From NCBI GenBank assembly GCA_965221185.1, contig OZ244866.1, positions 2,666,001 through 2,730,000 of the forward strand: a stretch of DNA of 64,000 nt, in the 5' to 3' direction. This document shows positions 33,224 to 41,937 of the stretch, piece by piece. Every line of letters begins with the position of its first letter. Within the stretch, counting starts at the first letter, position 1. This stretch comes from Aldehydirespirator sp965221185 (lineage in GTDB: Bacteria; Actinomycetota; Acidimicrobiia; Acidimicrobiales; Aldehydirespiratoraceae). Both the position numbers and the translations under genes were made by a program. The notes below the pieces were generated by a model. The model made no database searches. It was not told the DNA's origin and saw nothing but the letters and a program-made list of their open reading frames with translations.

Positions 33224-33574
33224 CTACCGGTCTGGTCTAGGGCCGGCGCTGGTTCGCTGCGAACGTCGTCGGCGCCACAGGGCGAGCGGGATCACGAAGA
33301 CGGAGCTGGCCGCGGAGGCGAGGAGGGTGTGCCAGACGAACCCACCGAAGCCGACAGCACTGATTGACACCTGAGCGCACCACACGAGGACCAGCACGAA
33401 GGCCGTGAGGACGGAGAGCTGCCCGACGATGTCCGTGGTGGCCCTGAGCGCGGTACGGAAACCGTCGAATGCGGGCCGTCGAGCTGGGTTGACCGCGTGC
33501 CAAAGGAGCAGCACAGGTACCAGCGCTGCGACGGACCACAGGGTTATCTGGCCGGTCAGAGTCGATATGCCGGT
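33224..33574 (-). CDS. Small multi-TM membrane protein
   Basis: The ATG at 33574 is chosen because AGAGAGG lies 9 bases upstream. The 116-residue product has three to four hydrophobic stretches (LWSVAALVPVLLLWHAV, VGQLSVLTAFVLVLVWCAQV, FVWHTLLASAASSVFVIPLA) and a basic C-terminus RRRRSQRTSAGPRPDR. No family is recognised. It is enclosed between the two boundary repeats. Confidence 0.55.
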   Translation of the reverse strand, partial: TGISTLTGQITLWSVAALVPVLLLWHAVNPARRPAFDGFRTALRATTDIVGQLSVLTAFVLVLVWCAQVSISAVGFGGFVWHTLLASAASSVFVIPLALWRRRRSQRTSAGPRPDR

Positions 33575-33682
33575 CATGGATAGAGACCTCTCTTTCGGTT
33601 GGGGGAAGGGTCTCTTGTCTTGTACCACATCGGGGACCAATACCCCGGTCACTCTGTCCCGAACTCAGCGGTGTCCCGCCGC

Positions 33683-33700
33683 ATGAGTTGCTTCCGGGCG
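33683..33700. repeat. Boundary repeat, copy B, left fragment
   Basis: ATGAGTTGCTTCCGGGCG matches the start of copy A (32919) apart from one base. The repeat is interrupted here by the IS21 element and resumes at 35902. Confidence 0.75.
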
Positions 33701-33702
33701 TG

Positions 33703-34227
33703 TCAACGGCCAGTGGGATCTGCCCGGTGGCGGACAGTAGAACTGCCCAGCCGTGGCCAACAGAACTGCCCGGTGGTGGCGGCGCTGTGGCGGCGCACGA
33801 GCGCGCCGAGGTGCTCGAGACTGAACCAGGAGACCTTGTGGCCGGCATCGACGGCGGCCTGGCCGAGCGCTTCAAGGAAGTGCGTCTTGCCGGTGCCTGA
33901 TGGCCCGCACACGACGAGGTTCTCGTGGCGGTGGATCCACTCCAGGGTGCGCAGCGCCCGCTGGGTCGGCGCCGGGATCGAGCTGACGGTTTCGTCCCAG
34001 ACGTCGAAGGTCTTGCCGGTGGGGAACCCGGCCGCCTTGCGACGGCTGTTGATGGAGGATGCTTGGCGGCCGGCGAGCTCTTCGGCGAGCAGCGCCTTGA
34101 CTGCTTCGGCTGGGTCCCAGCGTTGTGCCTTGGCGGTGGCCAACAACTCCGGTGCTGCGGCGCGCATGTGGGGCAGGCGCAGGGTGCGCAACAGGTCCAC
34201 GACCTCGTCGATCGGTGCTGGGTTCAT
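33703..34227 (-). pseudogene. istB: IstB helper ATPase, C-terminally truncated
   Basis: From the ATG at 34227 the frame reads a normal IstB start (LLRTLRLPHMRAAAPELLAT, EELAGRQASSINSRRKAAGF) and the Walker A motif VVCGPSGTGKTHFLEALGQA. After LEHLGALVRRH the homology stops: the frame runs straight into the terminal repeats of the IS and ends after 174 residues, whereas IstB proteins are about 250. Walker B and the arginine finger region are missing. The start overlaps istA by four bases. The element is probably unable to move without help. Confidence 0.8.
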
Positions 34228-35768
34228 CGGTCGGCGCCGAGGCGGCCCCAGGCGGCGGTGCCGGGCTGCAGCGAGTGCACGTCGTCGGCGCGCCGGCGTT
34301 GTCCGGGCGGATCAGCAGCCAAAATCGAGGCCAGGTCGCCGTCGGCGAAGCGGCCGAACATCGCAGCGTGGCCGAGCGCCCAATCAACGCGGATCTGGCC
34401 GTGCAGTCGGGCAAGGGTGACGGCTTGGGCCATCTTGGTCTTCATGCGGGTCGTGCCCGCGGCGGCTGCTTCAACGAGCCAGGTGCGGGCGCCGTCTCCG
34501 ATGGCGAGGAACTCGGCCTCGGCCGCGCTCGTCGGCTTCGGACGCCGCCCGAGCGGCCCAGCCGGGCGCGGCGGGTAGTGGGCGTCGTCGATCATCGGAT
34601 GCCCAGGCGTCGAACGCTGGTGGCGGGCAACCTCGATTGGGCCTGACGATGCGCAGTGGGTGACCACGACCCGCTCGCCGTCCACACGCACCCACACCGT
34701 CTCATCGGCGAGGGTGTGCGGGACCGAGTAGGTCACGCCGCCGAAGCTGATCGTGGAGCTCCAGGAGACTTTCCGGGTTTCCCCGAGCGCCGCCGTGTAA
34801 GGGGCCTCGGGCAGCGCGTGCAGCCGGTGCCGTTCCTCGGTGAGCATCTCGATCGGCGGCCGCCGGGTCACCCGATGGACCCGGGCGTTCACCTCAGCGG
34901 TGAACGCCTCACAAGCCTCGGCCAGCTCGGCCCAGCTGGTGTAGTCGTCGCGCAGGTTGGCGTCGGTGGGCACGAGGTCGGCCTCAGCGATCCGCACGGT
35001 CGCCTCTGACCCGCCCTTGGACTCCGGGTCCGCCGGCACACACGTCGCCACCGTGATCCCGTAGTGGCCGCCGACCGCGACCATCTCCGGATGTCTGACC
35101 GGCACTCCGGCGACGTGGTCGATCGTGACCGTGCGCTCGTTGTCGGTGAGCCAATACGTCGGAGCACCACCGAAGGCCCTCATGGCACGGTCGACACAGG
35201 CGATCACCGTGGGCAGGGTGCGGTCCCAGGTCGCGATCACCACCCGGAACCTCGACCACGCCAGCCACGCACAAAACAGATTCGTCCTTCGGCCCGAAAT
35301 GATCGGGCCCGCGCCCCAGTCCCACTGCGCCCACATGCCCGGCTCGGCGATCCACGGCCGATACACCCGCCGCCGACCACGACGATGGTTGGCCTTCACC
35401 TCAGCGACCGCTCGGCGCACTGTGCGGTCCGAACCCTCGAACCCCAGCGCCTTCAGCTTGTCGAAGGCCCGGTCGGCGCGGATCTTGGCGTGCGACCGCT
35501 CGACCCACTCCTCGATCTTCGCCAGCCACGGATCGATGATCCGCTCCCTGCGCACCGGGCCCACACCCCCCAGCCGACCCTCGTCGCGCTCAGCGACATA
35601 ACGGGCCACAGTGTGATGAGACACGCCAGCCAGCTCACCGGCGCCACGCAACGACCCAGCCACGTCGAACGCTTCCAACATGTTCATGATTTCCTCGCGA
35701 GACTTCACTCGCTCCTCCTGCTCGATGGTCACGGTTGTCGTGACCGGCCATTCGAGTAGGAGGAGCAC
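34224..35768 (-). CDS. istA: IstA transposase of IS21 family
   Basis: This 514-residue protein begins with a helix-turn-helix region (EEIMNMLEAFDVAGSLRGAG, ELAGVSHHTVARYVAERDEG) and continues with an RNase-H-fold DDE integrase core: AQWDWGAGPIISGRRTNLFC, AFGGAPTYWLTDNERTVTID and a Glu in ESKGGSEATVRIAEADLVPT. The C-terminal beta-barrel and tail are typical of IstA. It cuts and joins the IS ends. The gene reads through intact. Confidence 0.9.
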   Translation of the reverse strand: MLLLLEWPVTTTVTIEQEERVKSREEIMNMLEAFDVAGSLRGAGELAGVSHHTVARYVAERDEGRLGGVGPVRRERIIDPWLAKIEEWVERSHAKIRADRAFDKLKALGFEGSDRTVRRAVAEVKANHRRGRRRVYRPWIAEPGMWAQWDWGAGPIISGRRTNLFCAWLAWSRFRVVIATWDRTLPTVIACVDRAMRAFGGAPTYWLTDNERTVTIDHVAGVPVRHPEMVAVGGHYGITVATCVPADPESKGGSEATVRIAEADLVPTDANLRDDYTSWAELAEACEAFTAEVNARVHRVTRRPPIEMLTEERHRLHALPEAPYTAALGETRKVSWSSTISFGGVTYSVPHTLADETVWVRVDGERVVVTHCASSGPIEVARHQRSTPGHPMIDDAHYPPRPAGPLGRRPKPTSAAEAEFLAIGDGARTWLVEAAAAGTTRMKTKMAQAVTLARLHGQIRVDWALGHAAMFGRFADGDLASILAADPPGQRRRADDVHSLQPGTAAWGRLGADR

Positions 35769-35901
35769 CCCGCCGCGGTGGACCCCGACGGGAAATGGAC
35801 TTCAACGCGGGCAACTCTGTTGGCCGCCGCTGGGCAGAACCGATGGCCGCCAGCGGGCAGCTACATGGCCGCCACTGGGCAGGATCTCATGGCCGCCGAC
35901 A

Positions 35902-36003
35902 CGGGCGTGTTGGGCTGTATCGGCCTGTCCCAGAGCGCGTCTCTGCAAGGGGGCTTCGCGAACTCAGCGATCCGGATGGTACTTGTGGATAACGCTCTGT
36001 GTC
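35902..36003. repeat. Boundary repeat, copy B, right fragment
   Basis: Continuation of the boundary repeat after the IS21 insertion, beginning with the target duplication CGGGCG. It shares GGGCTGT, TTCGCGAA, and TGTGGATAACG with copy A, including the DnaA-box match (35984-35992). Confidence 0.65.
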
Positions 36004-36070
36004 GTTCCGTTCGTCAGCGTCCCGCTCGCACAGCTCACCGAGGGATCCGAGGACTGATGAGCAGGTCCAA

Positions 36071-38629
36071 CTATCCACGCACGCGCACTCTCTGGCGCAT
36101 CTGTTCACGCACTGCGATGCCCGCCTCAACTTCGGTTTCGAGCGTGGCCACCAACCCGAACCGAATATGGTCCTCAAGCGCTCCGGCCCTTGCCCGGGCC
36201 GTCACGGAGACCCCGAATCTGTCACCGTCGCCGAACAGCGGCGCATCAGTGCCATCAAGGAGTTCGTGCTGGACGGTGCCACGCACCACTGCTTTGCTGT
36301 GGACCTCGGTCCGGTCGATTTCGAGCAGTTTGCGACTCGTCGTCGGAATCTCAAGTGCGAGTCGAGCGCGGCGGTACGCCTGGTGTCTCGGGTTTATCGG
36401 CGAGAACCATGCCAACGTGAGTCGCAGACGGCGCCAGTCTGTCGAGGAACGGAGTCCCTCCGGAAGTGGAATCTCAAAGAACACCTGTTCGTCGGCGCCA
36501 AGTACATCAGTTGCCACCAGGGTCGCCCGGTGCGGCGCGTCGCCGAACAGCCACGCCGGCGACACACGGCCGTAGCCAAGAAGTCGGCTCAGCCCATCGC
36601 GGCGTCCCGTGCCCGAGGTCCCCGCGCCAGTCTCCCAGGCTGTCGGCTCGCCCCAGCTTGCAGCGTGGACGACAAGTGCCTTCGTCAAGACCGTCAGGGA
36701 CTCATCGGGGACAGCATCGTCGCCGCGGTCAGACTGCAGCCGTTCGAGTCGATCAAGAACATCTGATGCAAACCTCGTGACATGGGCAGTCGCAAGGCTC
36801 GTGCCTCGCCAGTAGTGGGCTGAGACCGTTGAGTCGAGGGAGCCGGGCTGAGCGACGAGTACGCCCGGCCCTATCACCACATTGTCGACCGGCCGCAGTT
36901 CTCGTACTGGTTGACCCTCATCGAAGCCCTCCCTGTAAATCTGGCGCCCGCCCGGAGCAAATACCTCCGGCTTCACCGAACGCGCGAAACCACGCCCAAC
37001 CGCTGAGTACAGCGCCGGTGAGCCGACCTCTGCGGGCTCTACACGGTCAACTGCCGCCACAACGGTGTCACTTCGATCCGAATTGAGGGCACCAACCGTT
37101 AGGGAGTTGATCGATTCGGCCGGCGAGAGAAGCCGGCGAACGATTAGGTCGCCAACTATCGCCCGCCGAAGATCGGTCCTGAGATCGCCGGTCTGAGGCT
37201 CGTAGGAGATTGGCTGAGGATGATTGCCCGCAGAGACGACAAACAGCAGGTCGTAGCGATCAGCGAGATAGTCCAGCAGCCGAGCCAGAGGGCTGAGGCG
37301 ACGCTCCAGATGACGATCCGGGTCACCAATCGAGAGATTCACAAGCTTCACGCTGGGAGCGGTCGGCAGACTGTCGCCCTCGCCCTCGCACATGCGCACA
37401 ATTGCGCGGTGTACGACATCGCAAATCAACTCGGTCGTCGGGTATCGCTCGGGATCATCGTCGCGGTCGGGTGCTTCGAGGACCGGACGGACATACAACG
37501 GGCGCCGCAAGGCGTCGCGTGCCGCGGATAGATCACCATGGATGATGACCGACGCCATTGCCGTCCCGTGCCGGCGGTGCTGCGCCGGATAGGTCTGTTC
37601 GCGTTCGTCCGGGTCGTCAACAATGAGGCGGCCCGCGAGCAGGTCGTGGTTCGACATGGGTAACCCATCAAGCAGCGCGATCCGCGGTGATCCTGCCGGT
37701 GGCGGAGCATCAGTGGTGACCGCGGGTGACTCACCGACGGCATCAAGACGGCGAACCGACGTCTGCGTGCTTCGATGTAGATGCATCACCTGCTTCGCGC
37801 TAACGAGACCACTCGGATCCTCTGAGTAGAAGGACTTCACTTCCCCAACGGGAAGTTCAACGAGCAGCGCGTGATAATCGATGCCCTCAATCACGCACTC
37901 GTTGACGACGGTTCCCCCGCACGCCTCGGTTTGATCGCGAACACGGCGACTAGCGTCGTCACGGGCTTCTGGATCCCCGCGATACCAGAGTTCGACCTCG
38001 ACGGAGATCCGCTCGATGTGCTCCAACTCCGCGGCTTCGACGGCTGCGTCCAGTGATTGCGTCAACCGATCTTGGGGCCCCCAGGCTCGCACGTCCTCGA
38101 CCTGTTGAGTGAAGACGTTCTTCCAGGGCCGAGGAAGCCGGAGGGACCGGTCCTCCTTGAACCGCGCCCACATCGACAACAGTTCCCTAACTGCGGCAGC
38201 GTCAGTGAACACGAAGTACATAGTGGACGAAAGAGACGAGGATTCAGTCCGCCGGTACTCATCAGCACCCTTCGGTTTCCGCAACAAGTGAAAATCGTCG
38301 TCCGGCAATCGCTCGTCAGCATCCTCAAACAGGAACTCAAGACCCTCGATGCTCTCGACCCTGTCGAGGAATGCATCGACCGACTGCGCCACCTCGATCA
38401 CGACAACGAGTTCGGGTTCCTCCGACCCGACAGCAGTCTCGACCCGTATCCGCTCGGCTTCGAACGCCCTACCGAGTGACATCCAGCCCGGATCCCGCCG
38501 CGAGGTTTGATCGCCGTGCTCAGGCGTGTGAAGAAGCGGGCGAGGTGTCGCCCGCGGCGAAGGCATAGGCTCCTTCCGCGTCGCCTCAAGCACCATCCAA
38601 GGCGGCACTATTGGCTCTGCTTCCGCCAC
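36071..38629 (-). CDS. Subtilisin-like S8 protease, IetS-like
   Basis: The 852-residue protein has a subtilase triad: Asp in RIALLDGLPMSNHDL (about 321), His in RRHGTAMASVIIHG (about 354) and Ser in RGTSLATAHVTRFA (about 611), plus the oxyanion Asn in VVSAGNHPQ (about 469). A 300-residue N-terminal extension of unknown fold precedes the protease, and a beta-rich 200-residue tail follows. There is no signal peptide, so it acts in the cytoplasm. It overlaps the upstream AAA ATPase gene by 22 bases. A AAA ATPase plus cytoplasmic subtilase is the make-up of IetAS, described on plasmids and as a phage-defence module. A start at 38596 would avoid the overlap. Confidence 0.85.
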   Translation of the reverse strand: MAEAEPIVPPWMVLEATRKEPMPSPRATPRPLLHTPEHGDQTSRRDPGWMSLGRAFEAERIRVETAVGSEEPELVVVIEVAQSVDAFLDRVESIEGLEFLFEDADERLPDDDFHLLRKPKGADEYRRTESSSLSSTMYFVFTDAAAVRELLSMWARFKEDRSLRLPRPWKNVFTQQVEDVRAWGPQDRLTQSLDAAVEAAELEHIERISVEVELWYRGDPEARDDASRRVRDQTEACGGTVVNECVIEGIDYHALLVELPVGEVKSFYSEDPSGLVSAKQVMHLHRSTQTSVRRLDAVGESPAVTTDAPPPAGSPRIALLDGLPMSNHDLLAGRLIVDDPDEREQTYPAQHRRHGTAMASVIIHGDLSAARDALRRPLYVRPVLEAPDRDDDPERYPTTELICDVVHRAIVRMCEGEGDSLPTAPSVKLVNLSIGDPDRHLERRLSPLARLLDYLADRYDLLFVVSAGNHPQPISYEPQTGDLRTDLRRAIVGDLIVRRLLSPAESINSLTVGALNSDRSDTVVAAVDRVEPAEVGSPALYSAVGRGFARSVKPEVFAPGGRQIYREGFDEGQPVRELRPVDNVVIGPGVLVAQPGSLDSTVSAHYWRGTSLATAHVTRFASDVLDRLERLQSDRGDDAVPDESLTVLTKALVVHAASWGEPTAWETGAGTSGTGRRDGLSRLLGYGRVSPAWLFGDAPHRATLVATDVLGADEQVFFEIPLPEGLRSSTDWRRLRLTLAWFSPINPRHQAYRRARLALEIPTTSRKLLEIDRTEVHSKAVVRGTVQHELLDGTDAPLFGDGDRFGVSVTARARAGALEDHIRFGLVATLETEVEAGIAVREQMRQRVRVRG

Positions 38630-39564
38630 CTATCGAGCCGTTCTCGAGCCGTCCGCTTCAGGTCGGCATCTGGGAGGGCGAGCACATAGCGGCGCCGAAT
38701 ATCAAGTAGGAGGTCTTCGACCTCGGAATAGCTCGCACCGGCCGTGGTCTTCGCGATCGTTTCGGGAGTCACGCCGAAGCCGTGACCGCGCCGCGCCTGT
38801 CGCTCGACGAACCGACAGATCTCGGCCTGCGACGGCGCCGGCAGAGTGATGTGCAATTGAAACCGGCGCCCGGCGGCGCGATCCAACACTTCCGGGTGGT
38901 TCGACGCCGTCACCAGGATCACGTGGCTCGGGAGTCGATCAACGCCCAACAAGAGGGATGACACCACGCGCTTGAGCTCGCCGGTGTCATGGTCGTCCGC
39001 CCGCTCCTTCGCAATCGTGTCGAACTCATCAAGGAACAGGACGCATTCTCGCGATCGAACGAACTCGAACAGCGCGGCAAGACGGCTGGCGGTTTCGCCG
39101 AGGTAGCTGCTGATCAGCGCCTCATAGGAAGCCACCAACATCGGCATCATCAGTTCCGCGGCGATGGCCTCAGCCAAACTCGTCTTGCCGTTGCCAGGCG
39201 GCCCGACGAGCAAGAACCGATGCCGGGGCTCGAGCCCGTGCGTCCTCAGCACATCACGTCGACGCTGCTCCTCGACAACCTCAGACACCAATGTCGCCGT
39301 CTCCGCCGACAGCGACAGGTCGGCCAGTCTTCGCCGCGGTACAACCTCCAGCAGCAGGCCGTCCTGGGTGACTGGCGGACTCTGATAGCGGGTCGTCGCC
39401 GAGGATCCAGTCGTCGAGATGAGTTCTTCGAGCCGGTCCGCAACGAGATGGTGCTGCTTCTTGCGCTCTTCGGCGATGACGGACTCGACCACCATCAGGA
39501 ATCGCTGCCGGTCCCCCGAGCGTTCAGCCTCGACGAGATTTAACAACAGATCTGAACGCGCCAT
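38608..39564 (-). CDS. AAA+ ATPase, IetA-like
   Basis: The ATG at 39564 has GAGGAGG 6 bases upstream, giving 318 residues. The AAA+ core shows Walker A in FLLVGPPGNGKTSLAEAIAA (about 118-137), Walker B in ECVLFLDEFDTIAKERADDH, and sensor 1 in VILVTASNHPEVLDRA with Arg residues in RAAGRRFQLHI. It is of the FtsH/spastin-like group that remodels proteins. It directly precedes and overlaps the subtilase gene, so the pair probably acts as an ATPase-gated protease defending against phage or plasmids. Confidence 0.85.
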   Translation of the reverse strand: MARSDLLLNLVEAERSGDRQRFLMVVESVIAEERKKQHHLVADRLEELISTTGSSATTRYQSPPVTQDGLLLEVVPRRRLADLSLSAETATLVSEVVEEQRRRDVLRTHGLEPRHRFLLVGPPGNGKTSLAEAIAAELMMPMLVASYEALISSYLGETASRLAALFEFVRSRECVLFLDEFDTIAKERADDHDTGELKRVVSSLLLGVDRLPSHVILVTASNHPEVLDRAAGRRFQLHITLPAPSQAEICRFVERQARRGHGFGVTPETIAKTTAGASYSEVEDLLLDIRRRYVLALPDADLKRTARERLDRWRKQSQ

Positions 39565-40036
39565 CTGCTGCCTCCTCTCAAACGGCCTTTCCTCCAGTAT
39601 CGGCGGCGGCTGTGACAGCCACGGATTCGTGCACGCCGATCCTTCTCCATGATCGTACCTGAGGTGGACCCCCGAATCCTGTAGCCCGATCGACGCGCGG
39701 GTGGGTATCGGCTGGAATTCGACGCGTTGGTCGCAACTGGCGGACGTGTCTACTGTTCGCGGCGTTTGCATCGTGTCGCCTACTGCGAGGAGGCCCATGA
39801 CCCTTCAACCCGCCGAGCGCGGATGATGCCCGACGCCGAGAAGATCGCCACCGCCGCCAGCGCCGAGGCCCTCACCACAGCCGCGATCGGCGTCATTGAG
39901 TACGCCTCCGACAAGATCACTCGCATCCACGGCCAGCGCGGGTCAATGACCGGATAACACAAGACCTGCAAAGGCTGCGCCGCACAGTCGCGACCGACTA
40001 GTCCCCCTCAAGGACCTAGACCGCCTCGACTGATCG
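39565..40036. other. Non-coding stretch with a leftover gene start
   Basis: No full gene is visible in these 470 bases. The middle part (39743-39822) is a diverged copy of the leader and first codons of the GHKL ATPase gene at 49741; the copied reading frame ends after nine codons. After it, a 44-codon frame (39823-39957) could encode a short peptide, but nothing supports it. Confidence 0.6.
39743..39822 (+). repeat. Leader duplicate, copy 1
   Basis: About 80 bases match 49687-49766 at roughly 85 percent, through CGTGTCGCCTA, TGCGAGGA, the start codon (39797) and the codons for MTxQxAER. In this copy the frame stops at once. It marks an old duplication or recombination within the element. 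Confidence 0.8.
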
Positions 40037-41869
40037 CTACTCCGGCACCGAGAGCCTGCTCGGTTTGGGGTCGATCTTTGGGAGACTCTGGAGCGCGGAC
40101 ATGATGCCCTTATCGGAGTACGTGATCGTCAGCGTTTCTGTGGCGCGGGTGACCGCGACGTACAGCAGCCGCCGTTGATCTTCGGCGAGCGTCTCTGGAG
40201 AGGTCGAGCGCACCCAGATGTGATTGGCGCCTCCGATGATCACATGGCGGAACTCGAGGCCCTTGAGCAGTCCCAGAGTTGCCACTCGGACTTTGTCCTC
40301 TGCATCGAAAATCCTGTCCCGGTTGCGTCCGGCTTTCGTGTCAAAGGCGTCGGGCACCAAGCGCACCACATCGTGGCGCAGGTCCTCCGTGCCGAGCAAC
40401 ACAGCGATCTGATCTGGCGGCGCGCCTGCGGCGCGCAGCTCCTGCACCGTCTTGGCGATCGCCTCCGCCTCGCCGCGGAGGTCTGAGCAGGCCAATGAGA
40501 TGGGCAGGAGCCCGGTCCGCACGGCCTGGTCCGGCTCTACCAGCACGTCCAGGTCGTCGGGCTGGTGGGTGTCCGGCTCCCGACCGAGTCCCACCAGCAA
40601 CTCCCGGCCGAGATCGAGGATCTGGCGGGTGTTGCGATAGTTGACGGCCAGAATGGTGGTGCGCCCCCGCGCCGTCATGCCGGGAGGATTCCAAGCCATG
40701 CGACGCCGGTAGATCATCTGGGCGCCGTCCAAGGCCATCACAAAATGGTCCCGTCCCGGCTTGAGCAGCGCCCAGGCCAGGTCGAGTCCAGCCTCGTCGA
40801 GATCCTGGGCCTCGTCCACGAGGACCATGTCGAACAGCTTGGACTCGTCGAGGTCCGAAACCGCCTGTCTTGCATCGCGGCGCCGGCGGTCAAAGTCGGG
40901 CCTGTCTTCGTCGTTCGGCGCGCGGCCCGCAGCCGCCAAGACCCGCCGCGCCAGGGCATCCAGCGTGTAGACCCGGACACCGTCACACTCGGCCACTTGG
41001 TGTTTCAGCGCAAGCGACAGTGCCTTGTTGAAGCAGACCAGCAGGATGCGCCAGTGCGGGAAATGGCGGGCCATGTGCCGAGCCCGGTATGTGAGCACCA
41101 GTGTCTTGCCGCTGCCAGCCACTCCCCTGATGAGGCGGTAGCCGGGGCCGAGGCTGTGGGCTAGGCGCTCCTGCTTGCGGTCCAGAGTCCGGAGGGTCTC
41201 CTCGTCGCTGTCACGCCGCGGCGCGAACAGCTGCCCCTGCGTTCCCCGGATCACGACCCCAGGGTTGACCGCCGCCCGTACCGCGGATTCTTCCTCCTGG
41301 GGCAGCGATGCCCGGCGACCGCCGGCGATGTCCTGAAGCGCCGGCCGCAAGGCTTCGGTCTCGAAGTCCTCCGCGCACAGCAACGGAACATCGGCTCGGA
41401 TCCCGGCTGCGTCCTGAGCCGGCATGTCGGGATAGGCCACCGCTACCGCCACGGGCAGCCGCGCCACGTTGCGGGCGTCGAGACTCCGGCGCAACTCCGA
41501 TGCCCGCCGCGCCGTCATGTCGCGCAGCCGATCACGGTCGATTCTTCTGCGCCGGCCGCGCCGCTTGTCGGACCGCATCCTCGCGGGAGCCTCCAAGATC
41601 ACGATCCCCGACGACGGGTCGAGCACCACCAAGTACGCCTCGCCGGAGTCGCTGGCGGCATCGAAGCCCTCGAATCGCTGCTGCTCGAACTCCCGGTGCA
41701 GGGCTCGGCCCTCGCCGTCTCCGGTCCTCTCCAGCCAGACTGTCACCTCATCGGGCAGGAACTCCCGCAGGCATCTGGCCACTGCCTGCAGTCGTGCCGG
41801 CACGTCGTTGCGGCTCGGAATGTTGGCGGGCTGCAGGAAGGCCATACGGGCCTGCGACTCTAATGCCAC
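40037..41869 (-). CDS. UvrD/Rep-type SF1 helicase with NERD-like N-terminal domain
   Basis: The 610-residue protein has an N-terminal 200 residues resembling a nuclease-related (NERD) fold (EAYLVVLDPSSGIVILEAPA), although the usual ExK active-site phrase is not clear and it may be inactive. The helicase part shows Walker A YRLIRGVAGSGKTLVLTYRA (about 249-256), Walker B MVLVDEAQDLDEAGLDLA, motif III-like FVMALDGAQMIYRRR, motif IV LAVNYRNTRQILDLG, and C-terminal GLEFRHVIIGGANHI with RRLLYVAVTRATETLTITYS. It starts 69 bases after the giant helicase fusion, last in a row of four minus-strand genes. Its shared context suggests a DNA-processing role in defence. ATG at 41845 is an alternative start. 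Confidence 0.85.
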   Translation of the reverse strand: MALESQARMAFLQPANIPSRNDVPARLQAVARCLREFLPDEVTVWLERTGDGEGRALHREFEQQRFEGFDAASDSGEAYLVVLDPSSGIVILEAPARMRSDKRRGRRRRIDRDRLRDMTARRASELRRSLDARNVARLPVAVAVAYPDMPAQDAAGIRADVPLLCAEDFETEALRPALQDIAGGRRASLPQEEESAVRAAVNPGVVIRGTQGQLFAPRRDSDEETLRTLDRKQERLAHSLGPGYRLIRGVAGSGKTLVLTYRARHMARHFPHWRILLVCFNKALSLALKHQVAECDGVRVYTLDALARRVLAAAGRAPNDEDRPDFDRRRRDARQAVSDLDESKLFDMVLVDEAQDLDEAGLDLAWALLKPGRDHFVMALDGAQMIYRRRMAWNPPGMTARGRTTILAVNYRNTRQILDLGRELLVGLGREPDTHQPDDLDVLVEPDQAVRTGLLPISLACSDLRGEAEAIAKTVQELRAAGAPPDQIAVLLGTEDLRHDVVRLVPDAFDTKAGRNRDRIFDAEDKVRVATLGLLKGLEFRHVIIGGANHIWVRSTSPETLAEDQRRLLYVAVTRATETLTITYSDKGIMSALQSLPKIDPKPSRLSVPE

Positions 41870-41937
41870 CGTTTCTGGTGCAACTGTTGACGCCGCGACT
41901 GCGCCTCTTGATCGGCCGCAAGGGCGGGCAGCCGTGG

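Larger units (their letters stand above)
33701..35901 (-). mobile_element. IS21-family insertion sequence with truncated istB
   Basis: The ends are TGTCAACGGCCAGTGGGATC (33701) and, read on the opposite strand from 35901, TGTCGGCGGCCATGAGATCC; the inverted repeats continue for about 45 bases with TGCCC blocks. Several subterminal copies of TGGCCGCC-N-GGGCAG lie at 35820-35900, the usual transposase binding repeats. The element is flanked by the 6-bp direct repeat CGGGCG (33695-33700 and 35902-35907), a target duplication of normal IS21 size. It carries istA and a shortened istB. Confidence 0.9.

Noticed and set aside
33014..35992. Replication origin suggested by the two DnaA-box matches
   Set aside because: Only one box per repeat copy, no AT-rich unwinding region and no dnaA or dnaN nearby.
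39823..39957. A 44-codon frame after the duplicated leader
   Set aside because: It has no ribosome site of its own and no likeness to anything; the leader's own ATG leads to a nine-codon dead end.
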